The notes beneath the pieces are model-generated. The model saw nothing but the letters and a program-made list of their open reading frames with translations. It was not told where the DNA came from and searched no databases. DNA of 51,354 bases from Paenibacillus sp. 598K (GTDB taxonomy: Bacteria > Bacillota > Bacilli > Paenibacillales > Paenibacillaceae): assembly GCF_003851045.1 (NCBI RefSeq), contig NZ_BFBX01000012.1, positions 19,546-70,899 on the forward strand. The letters run 5' to 3'. How positions within the stretch are numbered: the first letter of the stretch is position 1; the number at the start of each line of letters is the position of its first letter. The position numbers and the translations under genes were made by a program. Below, in pieces: positions 8,319 to 15,940 of the stretch.

Positions 8319-9557
8319 ATGGAACGTTGGAAAATCAACCTGGGGGTATTATGGTTCGGCCAATTTTTCGTACTGGCCGGCATGACCATGATCATCCCGT
8401 TTCTCGCACTGTATCTCCAGCAAGACCTGGGACTGAGCGATCCGCACGAGATCGCTGTCTGGTCCGGGATTATTTTCGCCGGCAACTTCGTCACGTCGTT
8501 CCTGTTCCAGCCGCTATGGGGCAAGCTCGCCGACCGGTATGGCCGCAAGGTGATGCTGCTGCGCTCCGGCTTCGGGATGGCGATCGTCATGACCTTGATG
8601 GGCTTCGCCGCCAGTCCGTGGCAGTTGCTGCTGCTGCGGATGCTGAACGGCACGATCTCCGGCTTCAATCCCGCAGCCGTCGCGCTCGTCTCGACGACTA
8701 CGCCCAAGCAGCATATGGGGTTCGCCATGGGGACGCTACAATCTGGCGCCGTAGCCGGGACGATCCTCGGACCGTTCATCGGAGGTGTCATGGCCGACGC
8801 CTTCGGCTTCCGACCGATCTTCTACATAACAGGAGCGATGATCTTCATCGCGACGCTGCTAGCGCTGTTCCTGGTGCGCGAGTCGTTCGACCGCAAGGAA
8901 GCGGCCTCGCATCCGCAAGCCTCGGTGCTGCAGGGCTTCCGCGAGCTTAGTCATGTGCGGCCGCTGATGGCGCTCTACGGCGTCACCTTCCTGATCCAGT
9001 TCGCCATGCTCTCGCCGATGCCGCTCATGCCGCTCTATGTACAAGAGCTGCATGGCACGACGGTCAATCTCGCCTTTTGGGCAGGCTTCGTCGGCTCCGT
9101 CACCGGCCTGTCCAATCTGATCTCCTCGCCGATCCTCGGCCGGCTGAGCGACCGGATCGGCGGCGAGCGCATCCTCGCCGTGGCGCTGCTCGGATCGGCG
9201 ATCATGTTCGTGCCGCAAGCGTTCGTCAGCTCGGTGTGGCAGCTGGTTGCGGTTCGCTTCGCGCTTGGGGTATTCCTCGGCGGACTGATCCCCGCCGTCA
9301 ATGCGCTTATCCGTCAGCATACGCCGGAGGGCATGGAGAGCCGCGCCTTCAGCTTCAACACGAGCACGCTCAGTCTCGGCAATATGATAGGGCCGGTGTT
9401 CGGCGGCGCCGTCTCCGGCTTCATCGGCATCGAGGGCGTCTTCCTCGTCGCTGCCGCCTTGCTGCTGGCAGCCGTGTTCTGGGTGCGGGGCACGCTGCTC
9501 CGCCCAAGGCCGAACCAAGCTTACTCTATACCACAGCGAAAGGATGACCGGGCATGA
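8319..9557 (+). CDS. MFS transporter, multidrug-efflux type
   Basis: A 412-residue, 12-helix major facilitator with the MFS motif A variant GKLADRYGRK in the loop after helix 2 and a matching GRLSDRIGGER after helix 8. The motif C-like stretch AVAGTILGPFIGG in helix 5 is typical of drug/H+ antiporters of the MdtG/Bcr group. Start: ATG 8319, with GGGAGG 12 bases upstream; an upstream ATG at 8292 lacks a ribosome site. Its stop overlaps the response regulator start by 4 bases (ATGA), so exporter and two-component system are translationally coupled. Substrate cannot be predicted; the coupling suggests the sensor detects the exported compound or the stress it causes. Confidence 0.88.
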   Translation: MERWKINLGVLWFGQFFVLAGMTMIIPFLALYLQQDLGLSDPHEIAVWSGIIFAGNFVTSFLFQPLWGKLADRYGRKVMLLRSGFGMAIVMTLMGFAASPWQLLLLRMLNGTISGFNPAAVALVSTTTPKQHMGFAMGTLQSGAVAGTILGPFIGGVMADAFGFRPIFYITGAMIFIATLLALFLVRESFDRKEAASHPQASVLQGFRELSHVRPLMALYGVTFLIQFAMLSPMPLMPLYVQELHGTTVNLAFWAGFVGSVTGLSNLISSPILGRLSDRIGGERILAVALLGSAIMFVPQAFVSSVWQLVAVRFALGVFLGGLIPAVNALIRQHTPEGMESRAFSFNTSTLSLGNMIGPVFGGAVSGFIGIEGVFLVAAALLLAAVFWVRGTLLRPRPNQAYSIPQRKDDRA

Positions 9558-10231
9558 AGCTACTCATTATCGAAGACGACCCGCAGCTCTCCGAGACGAT
9601 CTGCGACACGCTGTGTCCCTCTTACGAGACCGCTCAAGCTTACGATGGCGATGAAGGACTGTACCAGGCCGAGCAAAATATCTATGACGCCATCATCCTC
9701 GACATCATGCTCCCCCATCGCAACGGCTACGAGGTGCTGCGGGAATTGCGCAGCCGCGGCATCCGTACGCCGGTGCTGATGCTGACCGCCAAGGACGGCA
9801 TCGACGACAAACTCAAGGGCTTCCGCGAGGGCGCAGACGACTATCTGGTGAAGCCGTTCCACCGCGAGGAGCTGCTGCTGCGGCTTGAGGCCATTCTGCG
9901 CCGCGCAACGGGCGAATTCAGGGATCAGACGCTCGGCTTCAAGGAGATGAAGCTGAATCTGCAGCACAAGACAGCAACGATCAACGACGAGGTGCTGCAT
10001 CTGAACGGCAAGCAATTCGAGCTGCTCGAATATCTCGTCCATAACAAAAATGCGATCTTGACCAAGGACCAGATCTTCGATCGCATCTGGGGGTTCGAAT
10101 CCGAAACCTCGACGACCGTGGTCGAGGTGTATGCCAGCCATCTCCGCAAGCATCTGAAGCCCTCCGGCTACGACCGCTACATCCGCACGTTCCGGGGCTT
10201 AGGCTACATGCTCAGCGACCAGGAGGGCTAG
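9554..10231 (+). CDS. OmpR-family response regulator
   Basis: A 225-residue DNA-binding regulator. The receiver domain (1-120) has the acidic pocket E7-D8-D9, phospho-acceptor D50 in IILDIMLP, T78 and K100 in YLVKPF. The C-terminal winged helix (about 125-222) contains LNGKQFELLEYLVHNKNAILTK and the recognition-helix region VVEVYASHLRKHL. It overlaps the MFS gene by 4 bases and is followed after one base by its histidine kinase. Its likely target is the TTAAGG-N5-TTAAGG repeat at 11668-11684, in front of the next operon. That pairing is inferred from position and spacing only. Confidence 0.94.
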   Translation: MKLLIIEDDPQLSETICDTLCPSYETAQAYDGDEGLYQAEQNIYDAIILDIMLPHRNGYEVLRELRSRGIRTPVLMLTAKDGIDDKLKGFREGADDYLVKPFHREELLLRLEAILRRATGEFRDQTLGFKEMKLNLQHKTATINDEVLHLNGKQFELLEYLVHNKNAILTKDQIFDRIWGFESETSTTVVEVYASHLRKHLKPSGYDRYIRTFRGLGYMLSDQEG

Positions 10232-10232
10232 G

Positions 10233-11585
10233 ATGGACCAAAACTCTGTATTCAGCAAGCAAAGGCGGCAATTCACGATCTTTAACTTTATTACGTTCAC
10301 GCTCATCTTCACCCTGTTCGCGGTGATCATCCTCAGTCAGGTGCAACGCAGCATGTATTCGCAGACCGATCAGGAGCTGCGGGGCTTCACGGATCGGGCG
10401 GCAGAGTTTGGAAGCTTCGTCCCCGGCACGGGCAGTATGCGCGGCGGCGGTCCCCAGGGCGGGAGTGGGGGCGGCGGCCCGCAGGGCGAGGGCCCGGGCG
10501 GCTGGCCGTTCCGCCCGGGAGACGGCTCGATGCCGCCCAGTCCGAGAGTGACGATGCTGCAGTGGGACAAGGACGGTCAGATCATCAACCAGGATCAGCT
10601 CGGCTCCTTCCTTTATCAGATGTATTTCAGCGATCTGGCCTACAATCCTCAAGCCGTAGACGAGATCCGTACGATCACGATCCAGGACAGCTACCGCTAT
10701 CGGACGCTGATCTACGTCGATCCCGAAGCGACAAATGGCGTCTATGCGACGCAACTGCTGATCAATGTGGACGCCGAGGAAGCGGCGGTCGCCAGCTTCC
10801 AGCGTATCCTCATCCTCTGCACGGCTCTGTTCATTCTGCTCTCCATCGTCACCAGTCTGCTGCTGTCGAGCCGCACCATGCGACCGATCCAGCGCTCCTG
10901 GAGCAAGCAGAGCGAATTCGTCGAGAACGCCTCGCATGAGCTGCGGACGCCGCTGACGATTATCCAGAACAAGCTGGAGCTGCTCCTCACCTCGCCGCAG
11001 GAGCGGATCGTCGACAAGTTCGAGCCGATCGCCGTCAGCCTCTCCGAGACGCGGCGTCTCTCCAAGCTCACAGCCGATCTGTTGACGCTGGCGCGGGCTG
11101 ACTCCGCCGAGACGATACTGGAGATAAAGAAATTGCAGCTGGAACCCTTCCTTAAGGAAATCTGCGAGCCTTACGCCGAGATCGCCGAAAGCCAGGACAA
11201 GCGGCTATGGACGTCGCTTGAGCCGGGACTGGTCATCGAGGCCGACCCGGGCCGCCTGCATCAGCTTATGGTCATCCTGCTGGACAACGCGCTCAAATAT
11301 ACTGCCGAGGGCGACAGCATCGGCGTGCTCGCCCGTCGCGACGAGCATCGCCTACTGATCGAGGTGAGCGATACCGGCATTGGCATCCGTCCAGAAAATC
11401 TGCAATCGGTGTTCGATCGATTCTATCGCGAGGACAAGGCGAGGAGCCGTGCTGCCGAGCAGGGCGGCTCCGGGCTTGGCCTCTCCATTGCGCGCTGGAT
11501 CGTCGACGCGCACCATGGCACGATCGAAGCCGCCCCCCAGGAGACCAAGGGTATCGTGTTCCGCATCCGCCTGCCCTGGCGGTGA
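10233..11585 (+). CDS. Sensor histidine kinase with Gly-rich extracellular loop
   Basis: A 450-residue membrane kinase, partner of the preceding regulator. Helix TM1 is about 15-36 and TM2 about 191-212; between them lies an extracytoplasmic domain of roughly 150 residues. Within it, residues about 67-102 are a Gly/Pro/Gln/Met-rich low-complexity stretch. There is little room for a HAMP domain after TM2. The dimerisation box is FVENASHELRTPL with phospho-acceptor H235. The ATPase domain has LLDNALKYT (N box), SDTGIGI (G1) and GGSGLGLSIARWI (G2). The Gly/Met-rich loop resembles in composition the low-complexity regions of the CotH protein encoded downstream. A strong terminator follows the stop. 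Confidence 0.92.
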   Translation: MDQNSVFSKQRRQFTIFNFITFTLIFTLFAVIILSQVQRSMYSQTDQELRGFTDRAAEFGSFVPGTGSMRGGGPQGGSGGGGPQGEGPGGWPFRPGDGSMPPSPRVTMLQWDKDGQIINQDQLGSFLYQMYFSDLAYNPQAVDEIRTITIQDSYRYRTLIYVDPEATNGVYATQLLINVDAEEAAVASFQRILILCTALFILLSIVTSLLLSSRTMRPIQRSWSKQSEFVENASHELRTPLTIIQNKLELLLTSPQERIVDKFEPIAVSLSETRRLSKLTADLLTLARADSAETILEIKKLQLEPFLKEICEPYAEIAESQDKRLWTSLEPGLVIEADPGRLHQLMVILLDNALKYTAEGDSIGVLARRDEHRLLIEVSDTGIGIRPENLQSVFDRFYREDKARSRAAEQGGSGLGLSIARWIVDAHHGTIEAAPQETKGIVFRIRLPWR

Positions 11586-11592
11586 TCACTCA

Positions 11593-11637
11593 GAAAGGCT
11601 GCCCCGTCATCTGCAATGACGCCGGGACAGCCTTTTT
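11593..11637 (+). terminator. Terminator after the histidine kinase gene
   Basis: AAAGGCTG.CCC..GTCAT pairs with ATGAC..GGG.CAGCCTTT around CTGCA, ending in a T run. It separates the MFS/two-component operon from the VTC operon. Confidence 0.85.
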
Positions 11638-11667
11638 CATTTGTCTTCCTCCGGACCAAAGCCATTG

Positions 11668-11698
11668 TTAAGGTTTCTTTAAGGTGCACGACTATAAT
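11668..11698 (+). promoter_or_regulatory. TTAAGG-N5-TTAAGG direct repeat and -10 of the VTC-DUF4956-cotH operon
   Basis: TTAAGG at 11668-11673 and 11679-11684 are direct repeats 11 bp apart. The second copy ends 8 bases before a perfect TATAAT (11693-11698). There is no -35 at 17-bp spacing; the repeats occupy its place. This is the layout of promoters activated by OmpR/PhoB-family regulators, where an 11-bp-spaced direct repeat replaces the -35. The regulator encoded 1.4 kb upstream is the obvious candidate. A PhoP-type phosphate regulator, which uses a TTAACA-like repeat with the same spacing, is an alternative. Confidence 0.65.
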
Positions 11699-11743
11699 TT
11701 ATTCCATGCCCACCTAACTTACACATGAAATGGAGGACCAGGA

Positions 11744-12445
11744 ATGATCAAGGATCGCAACCCGTATCCGAAGGGCCGGCGCGAGCTGAAGCACGCCATT
11801 ACGCGGCTCGACTGCCACCTGCTCCGCAGCGGATTACGGCATGTCATGCGAAGCGACCCCCATGCGGGTCCGGGCGGCACGTATCTGGTACGCAGCGTGT
11901 ACTTTGACAACTTGGAAAATAAAGCGCTGATCCAGAAAAAAGAAGGGCTATACGCGAGGGATAAATACCGGGTTCGGCTGTACGACCACAACAGCAATCT
12001 TCTGCATCTGGAGAAAAAGAGCAAGCGCAACAATCAAACGTTCAAAGAGAAATGCCGCATCGTGGCGGAGGAGTATGAGCGTATGCGGCTGGGCGACATC
12101 GCCTGGATGTCGGAAGATGAACGTCCGCTCATCCGGGAGCTGCATCTGCAGATGCAGTGCTATCAGCTCAAGCCGCTCACCATCGTCGACTACGAGCGCG
12201 AGGTATTCACCTATCCGCACGGCAATGTGCGGGTCACCTTCGACAGCAACATTCGGACAAGCAATCGCAACCACGATCTGCTGAACCCGAATGTGCCGAT
12301 GGCGCCTGCGCTTGAGCCGGATCTCGTCGTGCTGGAGATCAAATATGATGAATACATGCCCGATATTATCAAAAAACTGCTGCAGATCGGCAACCGCCGC
12401 ACGGAGGCATACTCCAAATACCAGCTAAGCCGCATGTACAGTTAA
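11744..12445 (+). CDS. VTC-domain (polyphosphate polymerase-like) protein
   Basis: A 233-residue soluble protein of the VTC/CYTH tunnel fold related to the catalytic domain of yeast Vtc4, which makes polyphosphate from ATP. Visible family features: ELKHAI near the N-terminus, YLVRSVYFDN, YRVRLYDHN with alternating Arg residues, LHLEKKSK, VDYEREVF, VRVTFDSNI, LVVLEIKYDEY and the terminal KYQLSR. The basic residues and Glu of the tunnel appear to be kept, so an active nucleotide- or polyphosphate-handling enzyme is plausible, though unproven for bacterial single-domain members. Start ATG 11744 has GGAGG seven bases upstream. First gene of the three-gene VTC-DUF4956-CotH operon. Confidence 0.9.
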   Translation: MIKDRNPYPKGRRELKHAITRLDCHLLRSGLRHVMRSDPHAGPGGTYLVRSVYFDNLENKALIQKKEGLYARDKYRVRLYDHNSNLLHLEKKSKRNNQTFKEKCRIVAEEYERMRLGDIAWMSEDERPLIRELHLQMQCYQLKPLTIVDYEREVFTYPHGNVRVTFDSNIRTSNRNHDLLNPNVPMAPALEPDLVVLEIKYDEYMPDIIKKLLQIGNRRTEAYSKYQLSRMYS

Positions 12446-12481
12446 CGAAGCATTCTAATGTGAATCTGGAGGCGTACATTC

Positions 12482-13165
12482 ATGGAAACGATTACATTCA
12501 ATGATATTTTTAAGTCCAACTTTTTGGAGAAAACAAGCAGCTTCTCGCTTATCGATTCCATTGTCGGTTTGCTGGTCGCGTTCGCCGTAGGCTTGTTCAT
12601 CTACTTTATCTATAAGAAAAGCTTCACCGGCGTGATCTATTCCCATACCTTCAACATCTCGCTCATCATCATCTCAATGGCGACCGCTCTAATCATCATG
12701 GGCATCTCCTCCAACGTGCTGCTCTCGCTCGGCATGGTAGGCGCGCTCTCGATCGTCCGCTTCCGGACGCCGATCAAAGATCCGATGGATCTGGTCTATG
12801 TCTTCTGGTCCATCGTCAGCGGCATCCTCTGCGGCGCCGGCTTCATCCCCCTCGTCATCATCGGCTCGATCCTGATCGGCATCGTCATGCTCGTCTTCGT
12901 CAATCGGATTACCGTCGAGAATCCGTACCTGCTGATCGTCCGTTACACGGAAGGCAAGCTCGAGAGCTCGCTGGAGCATATCCTGACGCAGCATACCCGC
13001 AAGCACGCCATGAAGTCCAAGTCGGTCATGCCTGGCGAGGATTATGAGATTACGTACGAAGTCCGGGTCAAGGAGAAGGAGGCCAGCTTTGTCGATACGA
13101 TCATGAAGATGGATGGCGTCAAATCTGCGGTCATGCTCAGCTACGACGGCAACTTCACAGCTTGA
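12482..13165 (+). CDS. DUF4956 membrane protein
   Basis: A 227-residue protein with helices at about 26-44, 58-82, 100-118 and 121-140, and a cytoplasmic C-terminal domain (about 145-227) of ferredoxin-like beta-alpha pattern. The conserved SLGMVGALSIVRFRTPIKDP motif lies between helices and is the DUF4956 signature; related families are thought to be membrane sensors or channel partners. ATG 12482 has GGAGG at a 9-base spacing. It lies between the VTC and CotH genes with short gaps, so all three proteins are probably made together. Function unknown. Confidence 0.88.
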   Translation: METITFNDIFKSNFLEKTSSFSLIDSIVGLLVAFAVGLFIYFIYKKSFTGVIYSHTFNISLIIISMATALIIMGISSNVLLSLGMVGALSIVRFRTPIKDPMDLVYVFWSIVSGILCGAGFIPLVIIGSILIGIVMLVFVNRITVENPYLLIVRYTEGKLESSLEHILTQHTRKHAMKSKSVMPGEDYEITYEVRVKEKEASFVDTIMKMDGVKSAVMLSYDGNFTA

Positions 13166-13196
13166 TGACCGGATGCTTGAAAGGAGGGATAACTCG

Positions 13197-15107
13197 ATGG
13201 TAAGCTCGCGTACGATCATAGGAACCATCCTCTTAATGCTTGCCCTTTTGCTCGTATCGATGCTGCTGCTGCCTCGAGTGGCCGTACCGGCGCGAAGCGC
13301 GGGCGAGGGGTATGTCGATACCGTTTTTGACAAGAATCGCGTCACCCGGGTCGATATTACGATGTCGGATGACGACCTGCAGTCGATGCTGGACAACCCG
13401 CTTGCCGAGGAGAATAAACTGGCCGATGTAACCGTGAACGGCGTCACCGTCAGAGGAGTCGGCGTCCGCACCAAAGGCAATTCCTCGCTTCGCTCGATAG
13501 CGCAGAACGAAGAAACGAATCGCTATAGTTTCAAAGTGGACTTCGACTATTACACGGATCAAAGTCTGAACGGTCTGAAGAAGCTTAATCTGAACAACAA
13601 TTTTAGCGATGCCTCCTTAATGAGGGAGGTACTGTCATACGAAATCATGGAAGCCATGGGGGTGCCAACGCCGGGCTACTCCTATATGTATGTATCAATC
13701 AACGGTCAGGAATGGGGACTGTACGTCGGTGTAGAAGCGATCGAGGAGACGTATCTGGCCAGACACTTCGATGCCGGAACCGGCGACCTCTACAAGCCGG
13801 AAGGCACCGGCAGCGACCTGGTATGGATCAGCGACGACATCGATGATTATCCAGGGCTGATTCTGAAGACGAACAAGAACACTTCCAGTGGTCAGTCGAC
13901 GATTCGGTTTCTCGATGCCATCAATAATGACGGCGATCTGGAATCCGTGCTTGATGTCGACAAGGCGCTCCGCTATTTTGCGGTTAATACGGCGCTGGTC
14001 AATCTGGACAGCTATCAAGGCACTATGAAGCACAATTATTATCTGTATGAGGAAGACGGCGTCTTCTCCATCCTCCCGTGGGATTATAACATGTCGTTCG
14101 GCGGCTTCAGCTTTGGCGGCGGGATGCGCGGAGGCATGGGCCAGCCAGGCCAGGGAGGCGCCCCGGACGATGGAGCCGCCTCGGGCGTAGAAGGCGGCCC
14201 GGGAGAGAGAGCTGCCATGGACGTGGGAGGCGCTGCGGGCGACGGCATCGCCGCTCCACGCCAACAAGCCAGGACAGCTCCAGGCCGATCGCAACGGAAC
14301 ACGCCAGCTGCAGCTCAGGACGCAGGCGGCGATGACGCGACCAGGCAAGAGCGCGGCTTCCGAGGCGGCATGGACATGGGCGGTATGCTGGACTCTGGCG
14401 CCAACTTCATGAATGAGAGCAATATTAACTTCAGCATCGAAACGCCGGTATCTGGCGCGACGCTCGAGAGCCGCCCGTTGTTAGCCTCGCTGTTGGCGGT
14501 CGATGAATACAAGGAGAAGTATTACAAGTATCTGGAAGAAATTGCGACCACGTACTTCACGGAGGATTGGTTCACGACGAAGACGGCGAACATCTCGGCG
14601 CTGATTCTTCCGTATGTGGAAGCCGACCCGACTAAGTTTTTCACTACCGAACAATTCCTTCAAGGCGTATCGGGAGACAACAGTCTGACCGCCTTTGCCG
14701 TCAAGCGCTCCGAATCGATCCTTGCCCAATTGTCTGGCGATCTCGTCGTGGAGGTCGATACGAGTCAGGGCTTCGGCGGCGGAGCGCCAGGCATGGGTAT
14801 GGAGGGCATGCAACCCCCTGAAGGGATGCAGCCGCCGGAGGGCATGCAGTTCCCCGACGGGATGCAGCCGCCGGAGGGCATGCAGTTCCCCGACGGGATG
14901 CAGCCCCCGGAGGGCATGCAGTTCCCCGGCGGGTTCGAGCCCGGCATGGGTGGCGGTCCCGGCGCTTGGGGAGGCGGCCCGCAAGGCTCTGCCGCGAACA
15001 ATAAGACAGGCTACAGCAACGAATTCATGCTCTCATCCGGGGTCAGTATCGCCGTATTGGCAGCAGGACTCTGGTTCGCGGCCCGCTTCCGCAGACGACG
15101 CATATAA
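13197..15107 (+). CDS. CotH-family extracytoplasmic protein kinase with low-complexity regions and C-terminal anchor
   Basis: A 636-residue exported protein: N-terminal membrane segment (about 7-26), CotH kinase domain, and C-terminal hydrophobic helix followed by RFRRRRI, which would anchor it in the membrane facing out. CotH signatures include RTKGNSS, FKVDFD, LKKLNLNNNFSD, LMREVLSYEIMEAMGVPTP and the catalytic/metal motif ILPWDYNMSFGG. CotH proteins are atypical kinases known to phosphorylate spore coat proteins. Directly after the DYN motif comes a Gly/Met/Ala/Gln-rich insertion of about 100 residues. Near the C-terminus are repeats of PPEGMQ/FPDGMQ. Start ATG 13197 follows AAAGGAGG at nine bases; an upstream in-frame ATG at 13113 would overlap the DUF4956 gene. 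Last gene of the operon. Confidence 0.9.
   Translation: MVSSRTIIGTILLMLALLLVSMLLLPRVAVPARSAGEGYVDTVFDKNRVTRVDITMSDDDLQSMLDNPLAEENKLADVTVNGVTVRGVGVRTKGNSSLRSIAQNEETNRYSFKVDFDYYTDQSLNGLKKLNLNNNFSDASLMREVLSYEIMEAMGVPTPGYSYMYVSINGQEWGLYVGVEAIEETYLARHFDAGTGDLYKPEGTGSDLVWISDDIDDYPGLILKTNKNTSSGQSTIRFLDAINNDGDLESVLDVDKALRYFAVNTALVNLDSYQGTMKHNYYLYEEDGVFSILPWDYNMSFGGFSFGGGMRGGMGQPGQGGAPDDGAASGVEGGPGERAAMDVGGAAGDGIAAPRQQARTAPGRSQRNTPAAAQDAGGDDATRQERGFRGGMDMGGMLDSGANFMNESNINFSIETPVSGATLESRPLLASLLAVDEYKEKYYKYLEEIATTYFTEDWFTTKTANISALILPYVEADPTKFFTTEQFLQGVSGDNSLTAFAVKRSESILAQLSGDLVVEVDTSQGFGGGAPGMGMEGMQPPEGMQPPEGMQFPDGMQPPEGMQFPDGMQPPEGMQFPGGFEPGMGGGPGAWGGGPQGSAANNKTGYSNEFMLSSGVSIAVLAAGLWFAARFRRRRI
14823..14930 (+). 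repeat. Three 36-bp tandem repeats in the cotH coding region
   Basis: Units at 14823-14858, 14859-14894 and 14895-14930 each encode two 6-residue repeats, GMQPPE and GMQFPD (the last ends in GG). They differ by only a few bases. A partial, more diverged copy precedes them from about 14800. The near identity of the DNA points to recent expansion, and the copy number may vary between strains. Confidence 0.9.
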
Positions 15108-15122
15108 TAAACGTTCACAGAC

Positions 15123-15168
15123 GACCTGGCTCCCTCTCATCGGGGGATGCCAGGTCGCCTGCTTTTGC
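15123..15168. terminator. Hairpin terminator between cotH and the convergent O-methyltransferase
   Basis: GACCTGGC (15124-15131) pairs with GCCAGGTC downstream, with partial pairing of TCCC and GGGA inside; on the plus strand it is followed by CTGCTTTTGC. It may act in both directions. Confidence 0.6.
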
Positions 15169-15173
15169 ACTCC

Positions 15174-15806
15174 TTACTTCACTATCGCCAATGTCAAGCC
15201 GTCATAGGCAGGCAGGATCGTGCTGACGAGTCGCTCGTCGGTCGCCATCCGTTCGTTGAAGGCGCGCATCGCCTGGACGGAAGGGCCGTTCTTGGCGGAG
15301 TCGGCGACACGGCCGCGCAGCAGCGTATTGTCGCCGGCGATCACCGCCCCCGGCCGGGCGAGTCGGATCGCATAGTCCAGATAGACGGGATACCCTTCCT
15401 TGTCGGCGTCGATGAAGAAGAAGTCGAAGCGACGTCCCTCCGCCTCGAGCTCCGCCAGACTTGCCGAGGCGTCGCCCAGCCGATACTCGACCTTCTCCCC
15501 CAGCCCCGCCGCTTCCATGTGGCGACGCGCCACATCGGCATACTCCGCCTTGAGCTCCAGCGACGTCAGCTTGCCCTCGGTCGACAGTCCTCTGGCCAGA
15601 CAGATGCCGCTGATCCCGCCGAGCGCGCCGATCTCGATGACGTCTCGGGCCCCCGACATCTGCACGAGCATCGTCAACATCCTGCCATAGCCCGGCGCGA
15701 TCGATATTTCGGGCATGCCCGCTTGCTGGATGCCGTCCTGCGCCCGGATCAGATCCGGATCGGGCGGGTACACCCCGTTCGCATATTGCTCCGCTATTTC
15801 TTTCAT
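15174..15806 (-). CDS. SAM-dependent O-methyltransferase (TrmR/catechol-OMT family)
   Basis: A 210-residue class I methyltransferase. The SAM-binding motif is DVIEIGALGGISGICLA, followed by LTSLELKAEYADVARRH (motif II), the metal-site motif FDFFFIDADKEGYPVYLDYA and the GDNTLLRGRVAD block, all typical of divalent-cation-dependent O-methyltransferases. The same family includes bacterial TrmR (YrrM), which methylates 5-hydroxyuridine in tRNA, so a tRNA or a small catechol-like molecule is possible as substrate. ATG 15806 has an AAAGGGGG ribosome site. Divergent from the rRNA methyltransferase gene. Confidence 0.88.
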   Translation of the reverse strand: MKEIAEQYANGVYPPDPDLIRAQDGIQQAGMPEISIAPGYGRMLTMLVQMSGARDVIEIGALGGISGICLARGLSTEGKLTSLELKAEYADVARRHMEAAGLGEKVEYRLGDASASLAELEAEGRRFDFFFIDADKEGYPVYLDYAIRLARPGAVIAGDNTLLRGRVADSAKNGPSVQAMRAFNERMATDERLVSTILPAYDGLTLAIVK

Positions 15807-15826
15807 CGTATTGCCCCCTTTGCCAT

Positions 15827-15855
15827 TTGTAACCTGCCTCGCTTTGTCCTATACT
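15827..15855 (+). promoter_or_regulatory. SigmaA-type promoter of the rRNA methyltransferase gene
   Basis: TTGTAA (15827-15832), a 17-bp spacer, and TATACT (15850-15855), about 85 bases before the start codon. Confidence 0.6.
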
Positions 15856-15940
15856 TGATTGTATGTTTTTGCGCGGCGGAGCACAATGCCGAGCGGCTCC
15901 GTCACGCGCTGAATCTCGAATCGGAAGAGGTATAAAGGAT

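Noticed and set aside
8234..8950. 238-codon plus-strand frame overlapping the MFS gene
   Set aside because: Out-of-frame with the MFS protein and rich in Arg/Ala/Pro; no domain.
14823..14930. CRISPR-like or noncoding repeat array
   Set aside because: The 36-bp repeats are contiguous, without spacers, and stay in the cotH reading frame as PPEGMQ/FPDGMQ repeats.
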